Origin: an uncultured Austwickia sp.
GTDB lineage: Bacteria; Actinomycetota; Actinomycetes; Actinomycetales; Dermatophilaceae
DNA: 12,150 nt
Direction: 5' to 3'
NCBI GenBank assembly: GCA_934678955.1
Contig: CAKUSI010000088.1
Coordinates: 1 to 12,150 of the forward strand
Shown here one piece after another: positions 1 to 6,700 of the stretch (position 1 is its first letter; each line of letters begins with the position of its first letter). The position numbers and the translations under genes were made by a program. Below the pieces are notes generated by a model. The model saw only the letters and a program-made list of their open reading frames with translations. It ran no database searches and was not told the DNA's origin.

Positions 1-288
1 GCGCGGGCCCTGGTGGCCCGACCAGAGATCTACCTCTTCGACGACAGCTTCAGCGCCCTGGACCTGGCGACCGACGCTCGGCTGCGGGCGGCGCTGCGGC
101 CGCACACCCGCTCCGCGACCGTCATCATCGTGGCCCAGCGGGTGTCGACGATCCGCGACGCCGACCAGATCGTCGTGCTGGAGGCGGGCCGGATCGTCGG
201 ACTCGGCCGACACCACGACCTGATGGCCACCTGCCCCACGTACGCGGAGGTCGTCTCCTCCCAGCTCTCCGCGGAGGAGGCCGCATGA
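1..288 (+). CDS. ABC exporter half, degenerate-site subunit (3' end only)
   Basis: This is the C-terminal 95 residues of an ABC nucleotide-binding domain; the gene begins outside the window, and the frame is open from base 1. Walker B reads LFDDSFSALD, so the usual catalytic Glu after the Walker B Asp is Asp (codon 43-45). The H-loop reads VAQRVSTI, so the switch His is Gln (codon 136-138). A D-loop (SALD) is present. The same Asp/Gln pair marks the degenerate subunit TM287 of the heterodimeric exporter TM287/288, so I infer the non-hydrolysing half of a heterodimer. The stop overlaps the start of the next ABC gene as ATGA (285-288), which suggests translational coupling and a 1:1 complex in the cytoplasmic membrane. 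The substrate cannot be told, since the membrane domain and Walker A are not visible. The family call is sure; the degenerate role is strongly supported. Confidence 0.93.
   Translation, partial: ARALVARPEIYLFDDSFSALDLATDARLRAALRPHTRSATVIIVAQRVSTIRDADQIVVLEAGRIVGLGRHHDLMATCPTYAEVVSSQLSAEEAA
273..280 (+). promoter_or_regulatory. Ribosome-binding site for the second ABC gene
   Basis: GGAGGAGG lies 4 bases before the ATG at 285, inside the last codons of the upstream gene. It supports the ATGA-overlap start over any later in-frame start and fits coupled translation of the two exporter halves. Confidence 0.75.
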
Positions 289-2408
289 GAAGCGAGGAAG
301 CACGCGTGGCGCCTCAGGAGGGACTCCCCGAACCGTCAGACGCCGACGAGAGTTCGTCGCCTGAGCCTGCGGGCACGGCCGCCAACCCCACCGGGGGGCG
401 CCTCGCCCAGACCGAGCGCCGCGGCGGACGCGGCTTCGGCCACGGACCGGGCGCGGGGGGCACGGGGGAGAAGGCGCTGAACTTCCGCGCCTCGGGCGCT
501 CGGTTGCTGGGACTGTTGCGCCCGGTCCGGGGGCTGGTGGCGACCGCGGTCGTGCTGACCATCGCGTCCGTCGGCCTCTCGGTCCTCGGGCCGAAGGTGC
601 TCGGGCGGGCCACCGACCTGATCTTCGCCGGGGCGATCGGCAAGAACCTGCCCGCGGGCACGACGAAGGAGCAGGTCGTGGAGGGCCTGCGGGCGGAGGG
701 GCAGCAGACGTTCGCCGACATGCTCGGCGCGATGGACGTGGTCCCGGGGCGGGGCATCGAGTTCGACCGGATCGCCCAGGTCCTGTTGATCGTGCTCGCG
801 CTCTACGTCGCCTCGGCGGTGCTGATGTGGGCCGCGTCGCGCGTGGTCAACACGCTGTCGGTCGCGACCATGCGGCGGCTGCGGGCCCAGGTGGAGGAGA
901 AGGTCCACGCGCTGCCGCTCAGCTACTTCGACGCGCAGCCGCGCGGCGAGCTGCTCTCCCGCGTCACCAACGACATCGACAACCTGGGGATGAGCCTGCA
1001 GCAGACGTTCGGGCAGCTCCTCAACTCCCTGGTCACGGTGATCGGGATCCTGATCATGATGCTGTATGTCTCGCCGCTGCTCACCGTCATCTCGCTCGTG
1101 GCGATCCCCCTGTCGATCATCGCCACCGCGGTCATCGCGAAACGCAGCCAGCGGCACTTCGTCGCCCAGTGGGCGCGCACCGGTGAGTTCAACGGGAAGA
1201 TCGAGGAGGCCTTCACCGGGCACGAGCTGGTGACCGTCTTCGGGCGGCGCCGCGAGGTGGTCGCCGACGCCCGGGAGACCAACGAACGGCTGCGGGACGC
1301 GACGTTCTCCGCGCAGTTCATCAGCGGGATCATGATGCCGGTGATGTTCCTGATCGGAAACATCAGCTACGCGCTCGTCGCCGTGGTCGGGGGCTTGCGG
1401 GTGGCGACCGGCGCGATCTCCCTTGGGGACGTGCAGGCCTTCATCCAGTACTCCCGCCAGTTCACCCAGCCGCTCACGCAGGTGGCGTCGATGGCGAACC
1501 TGCTCCAGTCGGGCGTCGCTTCGGCGGAGCGGGTCTTCGAGTTGCTCGACGCGCCGGAGCAGTCGGCCGACCCGGCTCCCACCGGGCGCACCGGATCGGC
1601 CTGCGGGAGGATCGAGTTCGAGGACGTGGTCTTCAGCTACCGCGCCGACCAGCCGCTGATCGAGGGGCTATCGCTCGTCGCCGAGCCGGGCCAGACGGTC
1701 GCCATCGTGGGCCCGACCGGTGCCGGCAAGACGACGCTGGTCAACCTGATCATGCGGTTCTACGAGCTCGACGGCGGCCGCATCACGCTCGACGGGCGGG
1801 ATATCGCCTCCCTTCCGCGCCGGGAGCTGCGCGGCCAGGTAGGGATGGTGCTGCAGGACACCTGGCTGTTCCAGGGAACGATCCGGGACAACATCGCATA
1901 CGGTCGCCCCGGCGCCACCGAGGCCGAGATCGTCGCAGCCGCAGAGGCCACGTATGTCGATCGGTTCGTGGCGCACCTTCCCGACGGGTACGACACCGTG
2001 CTGGACGACGAGGGCTCCAACGTGTCGGCGGGTGAGAAGCAGCTGATCACGATCGCGCGGGCGTTCCTGGCGCAGCCCAGCCTCCTGATCCTGGATGAGG
2101 CGACCTCGTCGGTGGACACCCGGACCGAGCTGCTGCTGCAACAGGCCATGGCCGCGCTCCGCGCCGAACGCACCAGCTTCGTGATCGCCCACCGGCTCTC
2201 CACCATCCGCGACGCCGACCTGATCCTCGTCATGGAGCAGGGCGCGATCGTCGAGCAGGGCACGCACGCGGAGCTGCTGGCCGCGGACGGGGCGTACGCC
2301 GCCCTCTACCGTGCGCAGTTCGCGGCCGCCGCCATCGACGTCGACGCCGACCCGGACCTGGCGGGCGCCGGTGCCGCCGGTCTGGGGCCCCCGCCCCCGG
2401 CCGTCTGA
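285..2408 (+). CDS. ABC exporter, catalytic half (permease fused to ATPase), TM288-like
   Basis: A 707-residue type IV ABC exporter half. Residues 1-70 are a hydrophilic, Pro/Gly/Arg-rich cytoplasmic lead-in that is longer than usual. The membrane domain spans about 80-375: helices near 83-105, 164-186, 245-285 and 343-372, with a long external loop (about 106-160) between the first two. The ATPase domain spans about 440-680: Walker A GPTGAGKTT (476-484), Q-loop Gln524, Walker B LILDE with Asp604 and catalytic Glu605, and H-loop His636 are all canonical. The signature is altered: NVSAGEKQ (579-586) instead of LSGGQ. In TM287/288-type heterodimers the altered signature of this subunit faces the degenerate Walker site of its partner, exactly what the upstream gene shows. 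Likely an efflux or lipid/drug exporter; the substrate is unknown. The C-terminus (about 680-707) is an Ala/Pro-rich tail whose coding end is part of a tandem duplication. Confidence 0.95.
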   Translation: MRSEEARVAPQEGLPEPSDADESSSPEPAGTAANPTGGRLAQTERRGGRGFGHGPGAGGTGEKALNFRASGARLLGLLRPVRGLVATAVVLTIASVGLSVLGPKVLGRATDLIFAGAIGKNLPAGTTKEQVVEGLRAEGQQTFADMLGAMDVVPGRGIEFDRIAQVLLIVLALYVASAVLMWAASRVVNTLSVATMRRLRAQVEEKVHALPLSYFDAQPRGELLSRVTNDIDNLGMSLQQTFGQLLNSLVTVIGILIMMLYVSPLLTVISLVAIPLSIIATAVIAKRSQRHFVAQWARTGEFNGKIEEAFTGHELVTVFGRRREVVADARETNERLRDATFSAQFISGIMMPVMFLIGNISYALVAVVGGLRVATGAISLGDVQAFIQYSRQFTQPLTQVASMANLLQSGVASAERVFELLDAPEQSADPAPTGRTGSACGRIEFEDVVFSYRADQPLIEGLSLVAEPGQTVAIVGPTGAGKTTLVNLIMRFYELDGGRITLDGRDIASLPRRELRGQVGMVLQDTWLFQGTIRDNIAYGRPGATEAEIVAAAEATYVDRFVAHLPDGYDTVLDDEGSNVSAGEKQLITIARAFLAQPSLLILDEATSSVDTRTELLLQQAMAALRAERTSFVIAHRLSTIRDADLILVMEQGAIVEQGTHAELLAADGAYAALYRAQFAAAAIDVDADPDLAGAGAAGLGPPPPAV

Positions 2409-2442
2409 CGCCAGGCTCAGGTCGTCTGACGCCAGGCCCAGG
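2402..2442 (+). repeat. 21-bp tandem duplication over the ABC stop codon
   Basis: A 20-base word beginning CGTCTGACGCCAGG occurs at 2402-2421 and again at 2423-2442, with one difference (T/C). The first copy contains the TGA stop of the ABC gene (2406-2408). The second copy is just downstream and repeats the same GTCTGA, so the gene's end was locally duplicated. Confidence 0.85.
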
Positions 2443-2460
2443 CCAGCCACACTCGCCGAG

Positions 2461-2640
2461 TCCTCCAGATGCCGAGTGGACTCTCTTGGCTGGGGGTGAG
2501 CTCTTCGGGTACGCCTGGTGGGGGGGGTTGGCCGGGCTCTCCAGGTGCCGAGTGGACTCTCTTGGCTGGGGGTGAGCTCTTCGGGTGGGCCCGGTTGGAG
2601 GGTAGACCGGGCTCTCCAGGTGCCGAGTGGACTCTCTTGG
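2461..2640. repeat. Three copies of a 75-76 bp tandem repeat
   Basis: The core GCCGAGTGGACTCTCTTGGC starts at 2471, 2547 and 2622 (periods 76 and 75). In copies 1 and 2 it is followed by TGGGGGTGAGCTCTTCGGGT; copy 3 diverges after CTTGGCTG and runs into the hairpin at 2641. Copies 2 and 3 are preceded by CCGGGCTCTCCAGGT. The rest of each unit differs between copies, so conservation is confined to a roughly 40-50 bp block. Not a CRISPR: the unit is too long, the spacing is wrong, and there are only three copies. Confidence 0.9.
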
Positions 2641-2680
2641 CTGCGGCTGAACTCTCGTCTGGACAAGGGTTCAGCCGCAG
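2641..2680. repeat. 12-bp perfect inverted repeat (hairpin)
   Basis: CTGCGGCTGAAC (2641-2652) is the exact reverse complement of GTTCAGCCGCAG (2669-2680), with a 16-base loop. A weaker outer pair, CGTCTG (2656-2661) with CAGACG (2692-2697), overlaps it and could form an alternative fold. It could end transcription from the ABC operon, but no U-tract follows. Confidence 0.7.
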
Positions 2681-2736
2681 CGAGGAGGGTTCAGACGGTG
2701 TGGCGAGGGTCCGCTAGCGCCTCGGAAGCCCCAGCA

Positions 2737-2769
2737 GGGAGAGCCCACCACGTACGGGGAGAGCCCACC
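2737..2769 (+). repeat. Two copies of GGGAGAGCCCACC, 20 bp apart
   Basis: Exact 13-base copies lie at 2737-2749 and 2757-2769. The core GAGAGCCCAC is a variant of words found on the other strand in the neighbouring tandem repeat (GAGAGTCCAC) and hairpin (GAGAGTTCAG). Confidence 0.8.
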
Positions 2770-2823
2770 CGCAACGGCGAGGGCTGACTCGGGACTGTGA
2801 GCGCCAAAGGAGCACGGAGCGGA

Positions 2824-2907
2824 CGAGGGCGTGTTGCTGAACATCGCCCGGGTATCCGCCGGGCCGCGACCGCACCCTGGATCCCTACGTGGAGCGCCAC
2901 GCCCTCG
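2824..2907. repeat. 10-bp inverted repeat enclosing a small hairpin; possible terminator of the minus-strand gene
   Basis: CGAGGGCGTG (2824-2833) is the exact reverse complement of CACGCCCTCG (2898-2907). Inside, GCCCGG (2846-2851) pairs with CCGGGC (2859-2864). It lies just past the stop of the Uma2 gene (2928), so it may help end that transcript; the evidence is structural only. Confidence 0.4.
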
Positions 2908-2927
2908 AGAAGTCGCTAACCAGCGGG

Positions 2928-3509
2928 TCAGCGCATGAAATCTGCTGCCCGGAGGAGGATCTCGCGGTCGGCGAGGCGGAGGGTCACCTGATGGCCGCTC
3001 GCCGTCGCGCGGTAGTCGCCATCCGCGGGGTCGGTCAGCAGCGTCAGCCAGGGGCTCGCGTGGTGGTCCACGATCAGGTAGTTCGGGATCCCCGCGGAGG
3101 CGTATTCGTGGCGCTTGCGCCCCAGGTCTTCCGCGCGGGTCGAGGGGGAGAGGTTTTCGACCACGAGGACGACGGCGGCGGGGTTGAGGGGATTGCGGTC
3201 CAGCTCAGCTCCCGGCGGGACCAGCGCGAGATCCGGGTGGCGAACGGTGAGGGGGACCTGCCGGATGAGCAGCCCCGGTGATGGAAGGTAGTCCCAGTCG
3301 TCGCCGAGAACGCGCCACAGAGTGATGGCCAGTCGCGTCGCCGCCGAGAGGTTGTAGGGGTGTTCGCCAGGCACCATGAGCGGTTGTCCGTCGACGAACT
3401 CGTAGTTCTCCTCGCGCTGCGACCAGTCGTTCTCCCATTCCTCCAGGGTGACGAGGTGGTCGAGCGTGACGAGGCGGTCGGCGGTGCCCGGGGGGATCGC
3501 GGGGCTCAT
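2928..3509 (-). CDS. Uma2-family (DUF820) putative endonuclease
   Basis: A 193-residue protein with the full Uma2 pattern, a PD-(D/E)XK nuclease-like fold. Visible are YEFVDGQ (Glu37, Asp40), His50, a strand ending HPDLALV (Asp93), VVENLSPSTRAEDLGRKR (Glu118, Lys132), HEYASAGIPNYLIVD (residues 134-148) and a short C-terminal strand region. Asp93, Glu118 and Lys132 would form the metal-binding catalytic set, so the site looks intact. Length matches the family. The ATG at 3509 is supported by GGGAGGAGG about 8 bases upstream. Uma2 genes are numerous in cyanobacteria and some actinobacteria, usually as single genes. Their true substrate is poorly known; nuclease activity is predicted from fold, not shown here. 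It stands alone between the etfD gene on the same strand and the repeat-rich region. The family call is confident; the function is uncertain. Confidence 0.92.
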   Translation of the reverse strand: MSPAIPPGTADRLVTLDHLVTLEEWENDWSQREENYEFVDGQPLMVPGEHPYNLSAATRLAITLWRVLGDDWDYLPSPGLLIRQVPLTVRHPDLALVPPGAELDRNPLNPAAVVLVVENLSPSTRAEDLGRKRHEYASAGIPNYLIVDHHASPWLTLLTDPADGDYRATASGHQVTLRLADREILLRAADFMR

Positions 3510-3535
3510 GACGGTTCCTCCTCCCGATGGTCGTC

Positions 3536-3566
3536 AGTATGCGGGGGGCGTCAGAGTCGGCGTCAA
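3536..3566 (-). promoter_or_regulatory. Candidate promoter of the Uma2 gene
   Basis: Read on the minus strand, TTGACG (3566-3561) and CATACT (3541-3536) resemble -35 and -10 boxes with a rather long 19-bp spacer. A start near 3529 would leave a leader of about 20 bases containing the GGGAGGAGG ribosome site. No experimental support. Confidence 0.4.
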
Positions 3567-3711
3567 CCCCGAGGGATGACCAAGAACCTAAGAGCTGCCC
3601 CTCCTGCCGCCCACGCCCGTGAGGCGGGCTGGGCTGTGGATCAGAGCCGGTTCGAACGGGGCTGTGAACAACCGCCTGAGGCGCCGGCGGCTGGTCCGCG
3701 CGGGAACGCAG

Positions 3712-3742
3712 CGTCGCCGGGCCCCATGCGTGCCCGGCGACG
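3712..3742 (-). terminator. Stem-loop after the etfD gene
   Basis: CGTCGCCGGGC (3712-3722) pairs perfectly with GCCCGGCGACG (3732-3742) around a 9-base loop, 16 bases beyond the stop codon at 3758. No U-tract follows, which is common for actinobacterial stem-loops. Confidence 0.7.
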
Positions 3743-3757
3743 GTGTGCTGCGTCCGG

Positions 3758-6700
3758 CTACTCGCTGAGGATCTTCAGCGCCTCCGAGGCCGGCATCGTC
3801 CGTCGGTCTCCCAGCGCCTCGCGGACCTTGGCCCATGCCGCGCTGTTCGCGGCGGGCATTGCCGCGGCCGGTGCGGACGCCGGTGCTGCAGGCTTCGGTA
3901 CGGGTGCCGGTTCCGTGGTCTCCGCTGCGAGTGCCGGTTCCGCGGGCTTTGGTACGGGTGCCGGTTCCGTGGTCTCCGCTGCGGGTGCCGGTTCCGCAGG
4001 CGCCGGTTCCGGCGTGTCCGTTGCGGGTGCGGGCTCGGCCGCTTCTGCGGAGGGGGCAGGGGTGGCGGCTGTCGGCGTGGGCTCCGGCGCCTCGGCGGGT
4101 ACTTCGTCCGGGATCGCCGTTGCGGGCGGTGGCTGCTCCGCCTTTGCCTCGGGTGTGGCCACCTCAGTCGGGGCCGGCGCCTCTGTCGCGGAGGGTACGG
4201 CGGGAGCTTCGGTGGGCGGCGCGGTGTCGACCGGCGCGGTGTCGACCGCCGCGGCAACCGGCACTGCACCCAGGATCGCCATCGCCTCCGACGCGGGCAT
4301 CGTGCGGCGCTCGCCAAGTGCCTCCTTCACCTGCGCCCAAGCCGCGGCGCCGGCCGCGCTGACCGCTGGGGCAACAGCAGCGGCAGGAGCGGGAGCGGCC
4401 TGGGCCGTCGGCGCGGGTGCTGCGGTCGCCTGTGCCTGTGCCGCCGGTGCGGGGGTGGGGTCCTCAGCGGGTGCCGCGACCTCGGCCGCAGGGGCCGGTG
4501 TCTCGGCTGCGGCTGCTGCTGGTTCCTCGGTCTCCGCCGCAGGAGCCGGCGTTTCGGCCGGGGGAGCGACGGTCTCCGCCGCCTCGGGAACCTCGGCCTC
4601 GGGAGCCTCGGCCTCGGGGGCCCCGGCCTCGGGAGCCTCTGTCACCGCAGGAGCGGGTGCCGCCGCCTGGGCGCCCAGGAGCTTCATCGCCTCGGAGGCC
4701 GGCATGGTGCGCCGATCTCCCAGGGCCTCCTTGACTGCAGCCCACGCCGCAGCGCCGGCCACAGTTGCAGCAGCCACCGGGGCTGCTGCAGTGGCCGCGG
4801 GGGCGACGTCGGCGGTGGCGGGTGGTGCCGGGACCGTGGGAGCGGCCTCTGCTTGAGGTGCAGCCTCAGGCTTGTCGGTCACCTCGGGTTCGACCCGCGC
4901 TTCGGCGGGCGGCACAGCCTCGACAACGGGCGCCTCAGGCTCGGCGGGGGCTGCCACGTCCTCACGCGCCTCGGCGGGCGCGGCTGTCGCACCCGTCGCT
5001 GCCGGCGTACCGCCCATCAGCGCCAGCGCTTCTGAGGCCGACATCCGCCCCTTGGGGATGGTCCCGGTCGGCTGCGCGGCCGCTGCAGATTCCTGCTCGG
5101 CGGCGGGCTTCGGCTCGGCCGCAGGCGCCTCCCGGGCAGGCTCTGGCTCGGCTGCGGGCGCCTCCTGGGCGGGCGCGACGGGCTCGGCAGGTGCCTCCTG
5201 CGCAGGTGCCTCCTGCGCGGGTGCGGGAGCTTCCGAGGCAGCGTGCGTGGCCGACTCAACAGGTTCGTCGGCTGCCTCGGCCTCAGGAGCAGCTTCAGCC
5301 TCTGCGGTGGCGTCGTCGACTGATTCGTCGGCTGATTCGTCGACTGTCTCGACCTCTGCCCCGGAACCGACGGGTGCCTGGGCAGCCTCCTCCTCGGCCT
5401 GACGTACAACTTCTTCCGCGTCGGCGACCGCGGCCGCGCCGGCCACGTTCGCGCTCGCGGTGTCCGCGTCCGTCTCACCGGCGCGCTTGGACGCCTCGAC
5501 CTCGTCGGTGAATTCCCCGGCCGTCGCGGCAGCGGATGGGCCAGGAGCCGCCTCCACCTCGCGCTCGACGGGCGCCAGCACGGAGGCCAGCAGCATCTGC
5601 GCGACGTCGACCACCTCGACCTCGGCGCGGGCGGTCCCGGCTTCCTTCTGGGCGTTCAACCCGTCGGACAGCATGACCCGGCAGAACGGGCAGCCGACGG
5701 CCACCCGGTCCGCCCCGGTCGCCACGGCCTCGGCGGTCCGGTTGGCGTTGACCCGCTGGCCGATCTGCTCCTCCATCCACATGCGCGCCCCACCGGCGCC
5801 GCAGCAGAAGGACTTCTCCTTGGAGCGGGCCATCTCCGCATACTTCACGCCCGGCAGCGCCCCGATCAGCTCGCGCGGCGGGCTGTAGATGTGGTTGTGC
5901 CGACCCAGGTAGCAGGGGTCGTGGTACGTGGCCGAGCTCCCCGTGGAGGCCGCGCCCGCGCTGTTGGCCACCTCGGGCCGCGACACAGGGACCAACTTGC
6001 GTTCCCGGACGAGTCGGTTCAGGAGCTGGGTGTGGTGGATGACCTCGTACGAGCCGCCAAACTGCGGGTATTCGTTGCGCAGCGTGTTCAGGCAGTGCGG
6101 GCAGGTCACGACAATCTTGCGCGCCTGCGCCTCGTTGAGGACCTCGATGTTCTGCGCCGCCATGGCTTGGAAGAGGATCTCGTTGCCGGCCCGGCGGGCG
6201 GAATCGCCTGTGCAGGACTCGCCCTCGCCGAGCACCGCGAACGAGACGCCCGCGGTGTGCAGCAGTTCCGCGACCGCGCGGGTGGTCTTCTTCGCGCGGT
6301 CCTCGAAGGCGCCCGCGCAGCCCACCCAGAACAGGTAGTCGACCTCGGCCAGCGACTCGACGTCGGCGCCGACGACCGGCACCTCGAACGGCAGACCCTT
6401 GGCCCAGTCGAGGCGCACCTTGTTGGCCATACCCCACGGGTTGCCCTTGCTCTCCATGTTGCGGAAGAGGCCGGCCAGCTCGCCGGGGAAGGCGGACTCG
6501 ATGAGGACGCGGTGCCGGCGCATGTCGACGATCGAGTCCACGTGCTCGATGTCCACGGGGCACTGCTCGACGCACGCGCCGCAGGTCGTGCACGACCACA
6601 GGACGTCCTCGTCGATGATGGCGTCCGGCCCGAGCGCGTCGTACGCGCCGAGCGGGTAGTCCGCCTCATAGCCCGTCTCGCCGATCAGCGGGACCTCGGC

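Larger units (their letters stand above)
2409..2927. other. 519-bp non-coding region between convergent genes, made of short repeats
   Basis: No convincing gene lies here. Open frames in this stretch follow the repeats and resemble no protein I know. It holds, in order: the second copy of the stop-codon duplication, three units of a 75-76 bp tandem repeat, a 12-bp perfect inverted repeat, two copies of a 13-bp direct repeat 20 bp apart, and a 10-bp inverted repeat 64 bp apart enclosing a smaller hairpin (2846-2851 with 2859-2864). Both flanking genes point into it, so transcription must end here, but no classic U-tailed terminator is visible. Confidence 0.8.

Noticed and set aside
2461..2640. 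CRISPR-like array
   Set aside because: Three 75-76 bp periods with a 40-50 bp conserved block, no uniform short repeat with unique spacers and no cas genes nearby.
1668..2666. 332-codon minus-strand frame ending in repeated SQESPLGTWRAR peptides
   Set aside because: The peptide repeats come from the DNA tandem repeat, and the rest is antisense to the ABC ATPase domain. No start signal supports it.
2889..3281. 130-codon plus-strand frame over the Uma2 gene
   Set aside because: Antisense to a well-matched family protein and without recognisable features.
3360..4856. 498-codon plus-strand frame rich in Gly, Ala and Ser
   Set aside because: It begins inside the Uma2 gene on the other strand and mirrors the Ala/Pro repeats of the EtfD tail; the glycine-rich pattern is a by-product of that repetition.
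3743..5035. 430-codon Arg/Cys/Gly-rich plus-strand frame
   Set aside because: Another antisense shadow of the EtfD tail; no domain, no ribosome site that stands out.
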